Of a stretch of DNA of 64,000 nucleotides, positions 1-8,308 are shown piece by piece. Each line of letters opens with the position of its first letter. The first letter of the stretch is position 1. The translations under genes were made by a program, and so were the position numbers. The notes below the pieces were generated by a model. That model worked only from the letters and a program-made list of their open reading frames with translations. It was not told the DNA's origin and ran no database searches. Source of the stretch: Gracilaria domingensis (Eukaryota > Rhodophyta > Florideophyceae > Gracilariales > Gracilariaceae); assembly GCA_022539475.1 (NCBI GenBank), contig VCMS01000026.1, positions 174,530-238,529 on the forward strand, in the 5' to 3' direction.

Positions 1-1027
1 CCCCCGTTCCCGAGATATCGCCAAAACAAATAATCGCCGTTTTCAGCACGGTCTCGAGGGGTAATTTCCGCCTGCAAATTTTTGATCATCCTTGCAAGTA
101 GCCGCGCGCCCGCGCGGCCGATTTGGGAGCATGCGCTTCAAAAGCGGTATGCAATGCGCGCTCCTCAAGCACTTGGCACACTGCTCGTCATTGCTGGCAG
201 CGCAGAGTGAGTTGCGGGCACTTAAATCGTTGCCATTCTGGAACAACGTACTCATAAGCATTTGAAGCCGATGTGAGCCCGTGCCTGAGGGCAGCAAAGT
301 ACGTTGGGAAGAGGAGATGACTCTGAGATTACCATTGTGCTGCACGCGGGATGTGGTGGTTTGTCTCAGAACTTTCTCCGTTCGGTAGGCGGTAATGTAG
401 AGAACGTTTCCACAGTGACATGCGCCTCCTGATTTCGCGAGTTAGAGCAGGTACCGGGTAGTTCGTTATTCAAATTCACGGAGTCAAAGGGTTCCAGAGC
501 TGTATGATTTTAGGACGAGTGCCTGGCGGACGTTTCTATTCACAGAACAGAAAGTCAAGTAAGACTGAAACCAGATGATTACCAGTTATGAAATAAGCCG
601 TACGGTTCTCCTCTTGTGGTGCGAGAACATCGAGAAAAGGAGGGAGAGCTCGATGGTAACCGTTTTCGCGCATCGATGGAAGGCAAGGGTAAAACTTGAT
701 GGATCCCAAATCTGTCTTCAGTACTGGACAGAGCATTTCTCACACTAGGTCATGACGTATGATCCAGGCTAAAGTACAAGTAATTATGACAGATTCTGAC
801 AATCGGCAGGAAACGTACTCCAACCTTGTAACGCGAGATGATAAGGGTGAAACGCGTCAGAACTGAATTCCGTTTGCTGTACTGGACTCAGCCCGTCCGG
901 TACTACCATATCTCGTATGCGTTAAGATTTGAGGCCAGTAGTTAGTGCGTAATAATTGTTAGAATGTTAAGAGTTAGTAGAAACTCCGTTTCTTTCAGAG
1001 CACCATTCGAAGGCCGTTCGGGGCGAT
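1..1027. other. Flank of the gypsy element, probably containing its 3' LTR
   Basis: No convincing gene is seen here. The stretch lies downstream (minus sense) of the gypsy integrase and its purine tract, where the 3' LTR should be. It holds three CCGNNCGG motifs (378, 893, 1014), the signature that is dense in the element, which supports its being part of the element. No matching direct repeat was found on the other side, beyond 6.5 kb, so the LTR ends cannot be fixed. Short ORFs here show no recognisable protein. Confidence 0.4.
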
Positions 1028-1092
1028 AAAAGGGAGAAAAGGGGAGTGAGAAAAGGGGAGTGATCGAAAAGGGGAGTGATCCCCCCCTCCTA
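1028..1092 (-). repeat. Polypurine tract and short direct repeats at the 3' end of the gypsy element
   Basis: On the plus strand the unit aaaaggggagtga occurs three times just before ccccccctcc. On the element's coding (minus) strand this reads as a purine-rich tract followed by pyrimidine-rich repeats directly after the integrase stop codon. That is the usual place for the polypurine tract that primes plus-strand DNA synthesis and marks the start of the 3' LTR. The exact LTR boundary is inferred. Confidence 0.5.
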
Positions 1093-1094
1093 GA

Positions 1095-2270
1095 TTAAGA
1101 CGACTCCGTTCGGCTTATGCGCTTCCAGCAGCGCGCGAGGAAGTGCTGCGGGGTGTTCTCCGGGGGTTCCCAGGAGTCACCCGCAGCACCATATCCATAC
1201 CACCGTACACGGTAAACCATTCCATGAGGAGGGTCGTCGGAGACTCCGTGAGTCAGGATCTTCTCCACGACTCCGGTGGTATCCGAGCGGTGTTCTGCAG
1301 CATCAGATGGTCCAGTTGAGGTGTTAGCGGGTTCCAAAACGGGTTCATCGGCGAAGGGGCCGTCCGGGTCGGCAGATATGTTACGTTGCCCTTCGGAAGT
1401 CACTGGATGTGATGTTTTCCGAGCGGGGGCGCGTGTGACGCGGTCGACGCTGACGGTATCGTTGATGCCGTCAACGTCGATAGTGACCGTAGTGTCCGTG
1501 GCGGAAACGACCTTGTACGGTCCTGTTGTCTTCGGTAACAGTTTCCGTGAGGTCCTTTCGTGTTCGTCCAGAACACCACCGGTCGGAGTAGTTTTCGGGC
1601 GGTCGAGGAATACTTCCTCACCGGCCGTAAACGTTGGCGTCACCCGTACGGATTTATCGAAGTCCTCCTTATAACGCCGTTGCGCGTTCGTGAGTCGGTT
1701 CCGAGCGGATTGAAGCGTTGCCTTCAGTAGGCGTAATGTGTAACGCTTCATCTGCGCCGGCGTAGGTTGTGTCGGCGTAGTTGGATCCGTAGCGGAACTA
1801 GGTTCATTTAGAACGACATTCGGCGGTACACGGGTTAACGCCAAGTCAAATGGCGTGGTGCCCGTGCTTCGGTGAACCTGCAGATTGTATCCGTACGTAA
1901 GCGGCTGTACGTATGCGTGCCAGTTTGACTGGTGATCCGCAACGTAGTGTCGCAAGCGCTGTAGCAGCGTACGATTGAACCGCTCGGCCTGGACATTCGT
2001 CTGCGGATGGTATGCCGTTGTGGTGACGTGTTTCGTACCCAGCGAGCGACATACTTCCTCGAAGAACTTCGCGACGAATTGAGGGCCGTTATCGGTGAGT
2101 AAGTAGTTAGGGATCCCGTACGGATAGACCCAGTTCTCCAGAAATGTTTTGGCCACAACTGGAGCAGTGGTAGACCGTAACGGGATAGCTCTGCAGAGCT
2201 TCGTGAACCGGTCGGTGATCTCCAAGATGTATTCAGCCCCATTCACGGACTTCGGAAAAAGGACCGACAA
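1095..2270 (-). pseudogene. Gypsy integrase core (C-terminal part) with chromodomain
   Basis: This frame continues the integrase after a frame change from the preceding pol frame. It carries the second and third catalytic residues of the DDE integrase core, in LLTDNGPQF and NVQAERFNRTL. A basic linker and a C-terminal chromodomain follow (YRVRWYGYGAAGDSWEPPEN, about residues 345-365 of this frame). In chromoviruses the chromodomain steers integration toward marked chromatin. The first catalytic Asp is in the upstream frame, so this is the tail of one protein, not a separate gene. The break lies in a run of five T (coding strand) near 2255, consistent with one-base slippage or a sequencing error. 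Confidence 0.85.
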
Positions 2271-5238
2271 TGTCCATAGCCACGAACTCGAGTGGGCCCG
2301 TTGCGGGAAAGAGCTTCAGTCTTTTCTGAAAACGGTGTCGTGTGCCGCGGATAGCAGCGCACGAGCGGCAATCCCGAACGGTTTGGTATACATCATTGGC
2401 CATCTGTGGCCAGTAGAAGTTCCTGCGGAGAGTGTTGTACATACGAGTTCCGCCCGGGTGTCCTTCCAAACGCGGATAGTGCGATAGATAGAGCACGCGC
2501 GGAACAAGGGAGCGAGGCACTACCTTCTGTAGTGCTCCGTCTAGGGGGGAGCGGCGAATAAGTACTCCGTGGCGGTTAACGTCGAAGAGGGTAATGCCGT
2601 TACCCACGTCTTTCCGTACAGACTTGCAGTACTCATCCTCAGCCTGAGCCCGAATGAGCTCTTCCATAGTAACCGGTCGGACTTCTGTTTCCTCCTCCAC
2701 GATGGCCATGACTTCGGGGCATCCGGTCGGTACGTTTTCATCGCACCAGTCGATGGCGATGTCTGGTATGACATCGCCGTCGACGACAACGTCTGCCACG
2801 AGGTCATCGTCGTCTTCCGTTCGGTCTGATATCAGGAGAGAAGGAACCTCTTCATCAAGAGGGGTTTGGTCTTCACCGTCCGTTTGGATACGTGATAGCG
2901 CGTCTGGGGCACGGTGTTTAATACCCGGTCGGTGTACGATATCAAAGTCGTACTCCATGAGACGGAGTCGCCAACGAGCGAGACGTCCGGAGGCATCCGC
3001 CAGGTTGAGTATCCACCTCAGCGCGTGGTGATCCGTACGGAGTGTGAATCTTCCCATCTGGAGATACGGTCGGAGGTGCAGTATTGCCCACACTACGGCC
3101 AAGCATTCCCGTTTGGTTGTGGAGTAAGCCCGTTCGGCTTTCGTTAACGAACGACTCCAGTATCCAATTGGGAGAAGGTCCCTGTCCGGTTGTTTCTGTA
3201 ACAAGACACATCCAACTTGTTTATCGCAAGCGTCGGTGTCCAGAACGTACGGCATATCCTGCCTAGGAATGGCCAGGATGGGAGGCCGTATTAACCGTTG
3301 ACGGAGCTCATCAAATGCTTCGTATTCCGTATCGGTCAAAGTCTCGAAGTTGATCGGTTGGCCTTTTTCGAGCTTGCGGTTAAGAGGAGCCGCAATTCGG
3401 GCAAAGCTCTGCACGAAACGTTGGAAGACGTTGCAAAGCCCCAAGAACGACCGGAGTTCCGTCTGGTTCGTGGGTGGTTTAGCCGCTCGGATAGCATCTT
3501 GGGTCTTTGTAGAGACCTGTAGCTTGCCCGGACGGATAACATGACCCAGGTAGTCGACAGTACCACTGAAGAAGTAGCACTTATCTAGACGTAGAGTGAT
3601 TCCAACCGATCGGAGGAGTGATAGAATGGTCCGAACATGGTCATAATGTTCAGCAACCGTGCGGGAGTAGATGATTACGTCATCGAGATAGACCAACGCG
3701 TACTGCCAATTCACACGAGACAGTATGATATCCAGCGCTCTCTGGAAAGTCGCTGGCGCATTCTTTAACCCGAACGGCATTCGAATATATCGATACAGTC
3801 CCATGTGGGAAGTAAACGTAGTCTTATCCCGGTCGGCTTCATCCACTTCGGTCTGCCAATATCCGCTGTTGGCATCCAGGGTGGAGAATATCTTCGCCTC
3901 CCCGAGTGAATCGATACACTCATCCATTCTCGGTAATGGGTAAGTATCCCGAACGGTAACTGCATTTAGACGGCGGTAGTCCACGCAAAAGCGTAGGCTG
4001 CCGTCCTTCTTTTGAGCAAACACGACCGGACTCGCCCATTCGGCCGCGGATGGCTCAATCACACCCATCTCCAGCTGCTTGGTGACCTCCTTGCGTTCGA
4101 GTTCGCGACGCGCTGGACCCGCTCGGTATGGCATCTGGTAGATAGGTTTCGTACCAGGTTCCAATTGGATCCGGTGCTTCGCAGCTGCGATACGGCCAAG
4201 ATGGCCGTCCCACATATCCCGAAACGGTCTTAGCAGCTCGATAACCTTATCTCGTTCGGATTCAAACTCAGAAGACAACTGTACCTTCGGGATCCAGTCG
4301 TCCTCTGTGTCGGTTGATGGCTCCTGTCCGGTCGGTTTATCCGTGTCCGTATCGGAAAGAGACTCGGAATTGGGGCCCCCCTCCTTAGTTTCGTCGCTCC
4401 GAGACGGAAATGTCGGAGTTATCAGAGCGATAGGAGACGGAAGGGCCAGGCCCACAATTGTGCCTTTATGTAGGCGAACCAGACGGTCGGAAAAGTTAGC
4501 CACCTGAACAAAGAATGGGATATCCGGTCGGAGTTCCATAGCGCCGTTGGCAAGAAGAGTGAGGTCTTCTTTATGTGCCGTACGGTGGTGTCCCTGAATG
4601 AACATCAGGCCAGCGGCCTTTGTGGTCACTTTGACATGGGATTCCGACATCGGTGGTATCGTAACCGGGCGGGCAACGCGAATCTTGTTCGATGGCGTCA
4701 TCCGTTCGGTGTTAGGAGTAGGGTTCTCAGGTTGTCCGGGCGGAGGTGTACTCGGCCCAGACGCGGATTGGATCGCCACGGGGTGAGAGTGGCGTAACAA
4801 GACAGTCCGTTTCGGAGGTAGTATCGCCAAAACGTAGCTGTCAATAAACGAGGTACCGAGAATGCAACTGACCGCAAGGTTGCTCGTTACCAGAAACGGT
4901 ACCCGTACGTGCAGAGCTCCAATTCGTACCAGAAGCGGTACAACACCCAGAATGTCCATCCGATTACGGGAAGCGTCCGTAATGTTATTGAAAGAACGGG
5001 GTTGCAAATGATTCTTCCAGTGCGGAGGGAGATGCCGCTCGTGGATGAGATTCGGACCTGCGCCAGTGTCGAGCACGCCTCTAAGTGGATACATTACCGA
5101 TCGGAAAAAGCCGACGGAGAAATTCACTTTATAATTGACGCTGCTCAGCAGCAGTACTGGCGAGGTCGATTCATACTCATCCAAAGCGTATAAAAGCGAC
5201 TGTTCGTCCGAATCGGAGGCAGGATCCGTACAGTCCAC
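2233..5238 (-). CDS. Gypsy pol polyprotein: protease, reverse transcriptase, RNase H, integrase N-terminus
   Basis: Domains in order are an aspartic protease (DTGAGP, about residue 57), a reverse transcriptase with the YLDD active site (about residue 516), and an RNase H (LDTDACDK near 666, later KRECLAVVWAI and LRTDHHALRW). Then comes the integrase HHCC zinc finger (about 919-965) and the first catalytic Asp in MDIVGPF (about 989). The frame then ends because of the shift into the downstream integrase frame. Gag lies 38 bases upstream in another frame, so pol probably relies on frameshifting or reinitiation. The long open frame suggests a fairly young copy. Codon choice gives many CCGNNCGG motifs. 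Confidence 0.93.
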   Translation of the reverse strand: MDCTDPASDSDEQSLLYALDEYESTSPVLLLSSVNYKVNFSVGFFRSVMYPLRGVLDTGAGPNLIHERHLPPHWKNHLQPRSFNNITDASRNRMDILGVVPLLVRIGALHVRVPFLVTSNLAVSCILGTSFIDSYVLAILPPKRTVLLRHSHPVAIQSASGPSTPPPGQPENPTPNTERMTPSNKIRVARPVTIPPMSESHVKVTTKAAGLMFIQGHHRTAHKEDLTLLANGAMELRPDIPFFVQVANFSDRLVRLHKGTIVGLALPSPIALITPTFPSRSDETKEGGPNSESLSDTDTDKPTGQEPSTDTEDDWIPKVQLSSEFESERDKVIELLRPFRDMWDGHLGRIAAAKHRIQLEPGTKPIYQMPYRAGPARRELERKEVTKQLEMGVIEPSAAEWASPVVFAQKKDGSLRFCVDYRRLNAVTVRDTYPLPRMDECIDSLGEAKIFSTLDANSGYWQTEVDEADRDKTTFTSHMGLYRYIRMPFGLKNAPATFQRALDIILSRVNWQYALVYLDDVIIYSRTVAEHYDHVRTILSLLRSVGITLRLDKCYFFSGTVDYLGHVIRPGKLQVSTKTQDAIRAAKPPTNQTELRSFLGLCNVFQRFVQSFARIAAPLNRKLEKGQPINFETLTDTEYEAFDELRQRLIRPPILAIPRQDMPYVLDTDACDKQVGCVLLQKQPDRDLLPIGYWSRSLTKAERAYSTTKRECLAVVWAILHLRPYLQMGRFTLRTDHHALRWILNLADASGRLARWRLRLMEYDFDIVHRPGIKHRAPDALSRIQTDGEDQTPLDEEVPSLLISDRTEDDDDLVADVVVDGDVIPDIAIDWCDENVPTGCPEVMAIVEEETEVRPVTMEELIRAQAEDEYCKSVRKDVGNGITLFDVNRHGVLIRRSPLDGALQKVVPRSLVPRVLYLSHYPRLEGHPGGTRMYNTLRRNFYWPQMANDVYQTVRDCRSCAAIRGTRHRFQKRLKLFPATGPLEFVAMDIVGPFSEVREWG

Positions 5239-5276
5239 TTGGGTGAGGCGCTTCTACCCCGGAGGGCGGTGCGCCT

Positions 5277-6490
5277 CTACGCACCCTCCGTCCCGTTTTC
5301 TGGCTGCGCCGCTACGTCCTCCTCGACCACCATGACCGGTCGGGGAGCTATAGCGCGCCCAGCAGGGGTAGCCCGGACGGGGGTAGGTGAACGTACACCA
5401 CTAGAAATCCGAGCGGCACCGTCACGGTTGTAGTAACCCTCCTCACGGCGGAGGTGGTAGTTATTCTCCCGTGCGGCAAGTAAAGCTTCGCGAACACCGG
5501 GCGGGATCATCTGGCAATGATCCGGTTCCCTAGATAGACAAATCCGACACGGGCGGTCCATGAGCTTCCTCTGGGGTTGCGCGGGCTGCGCCCCCGCCTG
5601 GGGTGTCATGGCCGCTGCCGTGCGGTAAGAATCCGAACGGGAATAAGCCGACGCCGACGTAGGTGTCGTCGGCACCGACGGGGCGGAACTTCCTTGCCCG
5701 AAAGCAAGGACTGCTTCACCATCGTCTGAGTCGGTGGCGAAAGATTCCGTTTCGGTGTTCTGCAAGCTCAGGATCTTCCGTCCCGTCGAGCGGTTTGCTG
5801 CTGCCTTAGTTCCAGACGGACGCAACGTTGGCGTGTCAACCCGAACGGATTGACGTTTCGCTGAACGGTGCGTATCGCCGTATGACTCGGCGTACCTCGC
5901 GAGCGCATCATAGCCAATAGACGGATGCGTCGTGAGATGGTTACGCACCTTCGCCCGTATGGAAGGCAGTAACCCCTCCAAAAAGAGGGATTTCAATCTC
6001 CGATCGGAGAAGACATTGCCGCAGCGGAGAGCCTTCGTCCACAGTTTCTGAGAGTATTCCGTTTCGGACATCCCAGAAGACTGGCGGTACAGAGTGACAT
6101 CCGCATAGGCGTCAGAAATGACTTCATCCGTAGCGTACGTAGTCAACAAGAAGTTAACAACCTCCGAGTACGTACGGAGCATCTCACCCCGACGTACATC
6201 AACGGCGCCCGTTTCTCCCAGGAGCCTAGACTGGATCAAAGCATGAGCCGGTCCGGTCAGGTAGAATTGGAAGCACCAAAGTGCTGCTCCCTCGGACAGT
6301 CCGTTGTGGTTGCAAGCGGTCTTGAACCGTTGCAGAAAGTTCAGGACTGATATAGAATCTGCCCCGGAGAAGGAATGTCCCTTCATTTGGACATTCAACT
6401 TCTTCTGGTAGCGCCCAATCTTGCGCGCTACCCTCGCATTGTACCGGTGACTGCGGTTGTCCAACCGATACGTACGCGTCTGTCTCTTGC
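5277..6490 (-). CDS. Gypsy gag, N-terminally truncated
   Basis: The frame is open for about 417 codons, upstream and in a different frame from pol. A capsid-like region (ISVLNFLQRFKTACNHNG, TGPAHALIQ, SGMSETEYSQKLW) resembles retrotransposon gag proteins. A Ser/Thr-rich region and a Cys/His cluster (CRICLSREPDHC) follow, which is not a canonical CX2CX4HX4C knuckle. The first ~20 codons run into non-element sequence with repeated gggtcgtccag, so the true N-terminus is lost. The Ser/Arg-rich protein at 17.2-18.3 kb looks like that missing N-terminal region from another copy. Confidence 0.75.
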
Positions 6491-6499
6491 AGATGCTAG

Positions 6500-6612
6500 T
6501 TTTTGGCGAGGGTCGTCCAGAAATTGGCAAGGGTCGTCCAGTAAATTTTTTGAAAAAATATCGAGATCAATTATTTCAAAATCTGCAGATAATTGCTTGG
6601 GTCGTCCAGAAT
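6500..6612. repeat. Three copies of gggtcgtccag at the truncated end of the gypsy element
   Basis: The 11-mer gggtcgtccag occurs at about 6513, 6535 and 6600. The first two copies sit in a near-tandem 24-base repeat followed by a T/A-rich tract. The repeats begin where gag similarity stops, so they mark either the junction of another mobile element or the recombination point that removed the 5' end. No partner copies were noticed elsewhere in the window. Confidence 0.5.
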
Positions 6613-6907
6613 CGCTGTGCAGTAAATACTGGTGGGTTTGCCACTCGTGCTAGTTCTTTAGTCGAGGGCTACCTGAACTGTATTTCGCGAAGTCTAGGTT
6701 CAGTTTCCATTAAGGTGCACATTACACGATACCTTCTGCGGAATGATACCCTGCAACGCATAGAATACTAGTGCTAGTACAGATGATGCCCATTATGAAA
6801 TCATACCGTTTTATTCGTATCTATTCTTCTATCGACCGCTTTTGCTAACCACTACTTCGCTATATTACATGTACCACATCCCCATGATGGAGCGGGTGTA
6901 GGCGCAA

Positions 6908-7056
6908 TCTGCGGCAGATGCCGCAGACTGCACGTCCACCATCGGCTGTATCGGTAGAACAAATACGCACTCCGAGAGGATGAGGCGCGAAGCGCCTCAT
7001 CCTCTCCGTTCCTCATGTAGGGAACCATGCCCAGATGCATGGTTCCCTACTTGAGG
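6908..7056. repeat. Three consecutive short-loop hairpins
   Basis: Stem-loops are seen at 6908-6927 (8-bp stem, 4-base loop), 6974-7006 (15-bp perfect stem, 3-base loop) and 7011-7055 (14-bp stem plus a further 5 bp, 6-base loop). They lie side by side in non-coding DNA. The function is unknown. They could be transcript 3'-end structures or replication-derived inverted duplications. Confidence 0.75.
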
Positions 7057-7106
7057 AACCTGCACCTGCAACTCGTGAGCTACGTACGCATCAAAAGTCA
7101 TTTACC

Positions 7107-7243
7107 TGTATACGCAAGCGGAAAGTATTCATAAGTTAGTCAATGATCCGTTGGATACATTTGAAATGCGATGGAACGTACCATTGATAACCAAAACAGA
7201 AACCTTGCGCTAGAAAAGTCGAGGCACCTAGTAACTCGCAAAA
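7107..7243 (+). repeat. Direct repeat, copy 1 (~137 bp)
   Basis: It begins tgtatacgcaag and ends ctcgcaaaa, and matches 7479-7617 with only scattered mismatches and one small insertion. The two copies flank a 235-bp unique segment. Both begin with TG, and the layout is like a TRIM (a short non-autonomous LTR element), though target-site duplications and a primer site were not found. Confidence 0.7.
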
Positions 7244-7478
7244 TGAAAAAGAAGAAGGAAAGGGATCGGTTAGATTACCAGCCCACCATCATCGTAAAGC
7301 GCGAAAGGTGTCGAAGCGAGAACTCACAACCAAGGACACCAAGAATGCCCATGCAGCAAACATACCTCAAGATGCGATAAACGAAAGAGCAGCCTATGTC
7401 CCAACCAAGTACCAGAATCGCCTATCCCGAACAGCCAGAGATCGATCTTGAGAGACGAAATGAAATTGGTCGTTTTCC

Positions 7479-7617
7479 TGTATACGCAAGCAGAAAGTAT
7501 CCATAAGTTAGTCAATGCTCCGTTGGATACAGTTGAAATGCGATAGAACGTACCATTGATAGGAGCAAAACAGAAACGTTGCACTAGAAAAGTCGAGGGA
7601 CCTAGTAACTCGCAAAA
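7479..7617 (+). repeat. Direct repeat, copy 2 (~139 bp)
   Basis: This is the second copy of the 7107-7243 sequence in the same orientation. It differs at a handful of positions plus a short insertion near gataggagcaaaac. It may be the second terminal repeat of a small LTR-like element, or simply a local duplication. Confidence 0.7.
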
Positions 7618-7867
7618 GTAACCCAAAGCCTTTTTCCTGCCGTTTACATGTCGCAGAGCCCGAAGAGACGTGGTGAGGATTGGTTAGTTTAGAACAAAGA
7701 TACGTAGAAGGAAATGGAATCACGTACGAAAAGACTGCACGGAAAGACTGCACGGAATACATCCGTGAGATACGGATGCTGTCCGCCTTATGGAGGCGTC
7801 CGACGAGGGCGGAGAAAGAGAATGAGGTACGCTTCATGTCCGCTTAATGGAATCCATTCTCAGCACG

Positions 7868-7953
7868 CTACTTCGTAATCCGTCGTACTTTTTTCCGCCC
7901 TCGCACTTCGTAGCGAGTGCGAGGGCGGAAAAACGTACGACGGAGCGGAGTAG
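7868..7953. repeat. Long inverted repeat (hairpin) with ~40-base arms
   Basis: The left arm ctacttcgtaatccgtcgta... pairs with the right arm ...tacgacggagcggagtag. The inner part (ccgccctcgcact against agtgcgagggcgg) is perfect and the loop is a few bases. It lies ~350 bases upstream of the transposase ATG. Confidence 0.75.
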
Positions 7954-8308
7954 AACGCGAGGATGGCACGGATCACGACGGTAACAAAAGGTCGGACGTC
8001 GGACGGGCGGGGGCGGCGGCGGAGGGAAGAGATTTATTTTTCTGTGCGAGATTGGACAAGTATACAGCGTACAACGTTAGGAAACCAGAGGTTTATAACC
8101 AGTGGTAGATAATACGAGAAGTACACCCTTGTGTTGAGGTCGACGTGTACCTACGTTCCTTTTTGAACGAAAGCACGTGATTTAAACTCAAAATATATTC
8201 TCCGTTCTGAGCAAGACGTCGATATTGACTGTCGCTCGACCTCCTTCTCCGTTCGGACGCCCTTCCCTTGCAGTCTTTGTCGTCGTTTCTCGTTCATTTC
8301 TTCTTCCC

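Larger units (their letters stand above)
1028..6490 (-). mobile_element. Ty3/gypsy LTR retrotransposon, chromovirus type, 5'-truncated
   Basis: The element reads gag, protease, reverse transcriptase, RNase H, integrase, chromodomain on the minus strand, which is the Ty3/gypsy order with the chromovirus C-terminal module. It lacks the gag N-terminal region and any 5' LTR on its right side. Another copy of that missing N-terminal region lies at 17.2-18.3 kb. Integrase is split by one frame change near 2250, so this copy is not autonomous as it stands. The body carries 39 hand-counted CCGNNCGG motifs between 1106 and 6007. Confidence 0.85.
6613..8308. other. Non-coding stretch with hairpins and a direct repeat
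   Basis: No convincing coding region is seen. The stretch contains three consecutive hairpins (6908-7050), a ~140-bp direct repeat (7107 and 7479) and a long inverted repeat (7868-7953), each listed separately. The last ~350 bases lead into the transposase reading frame and may hold its promoter. Confidence 0.5.

Noticed and set aside
1-8308. Definite LTR pair for the gypsy element
   Set aside because: No direct repeat between the left flank and the right side of gag was found. The 5' end appears truncated.
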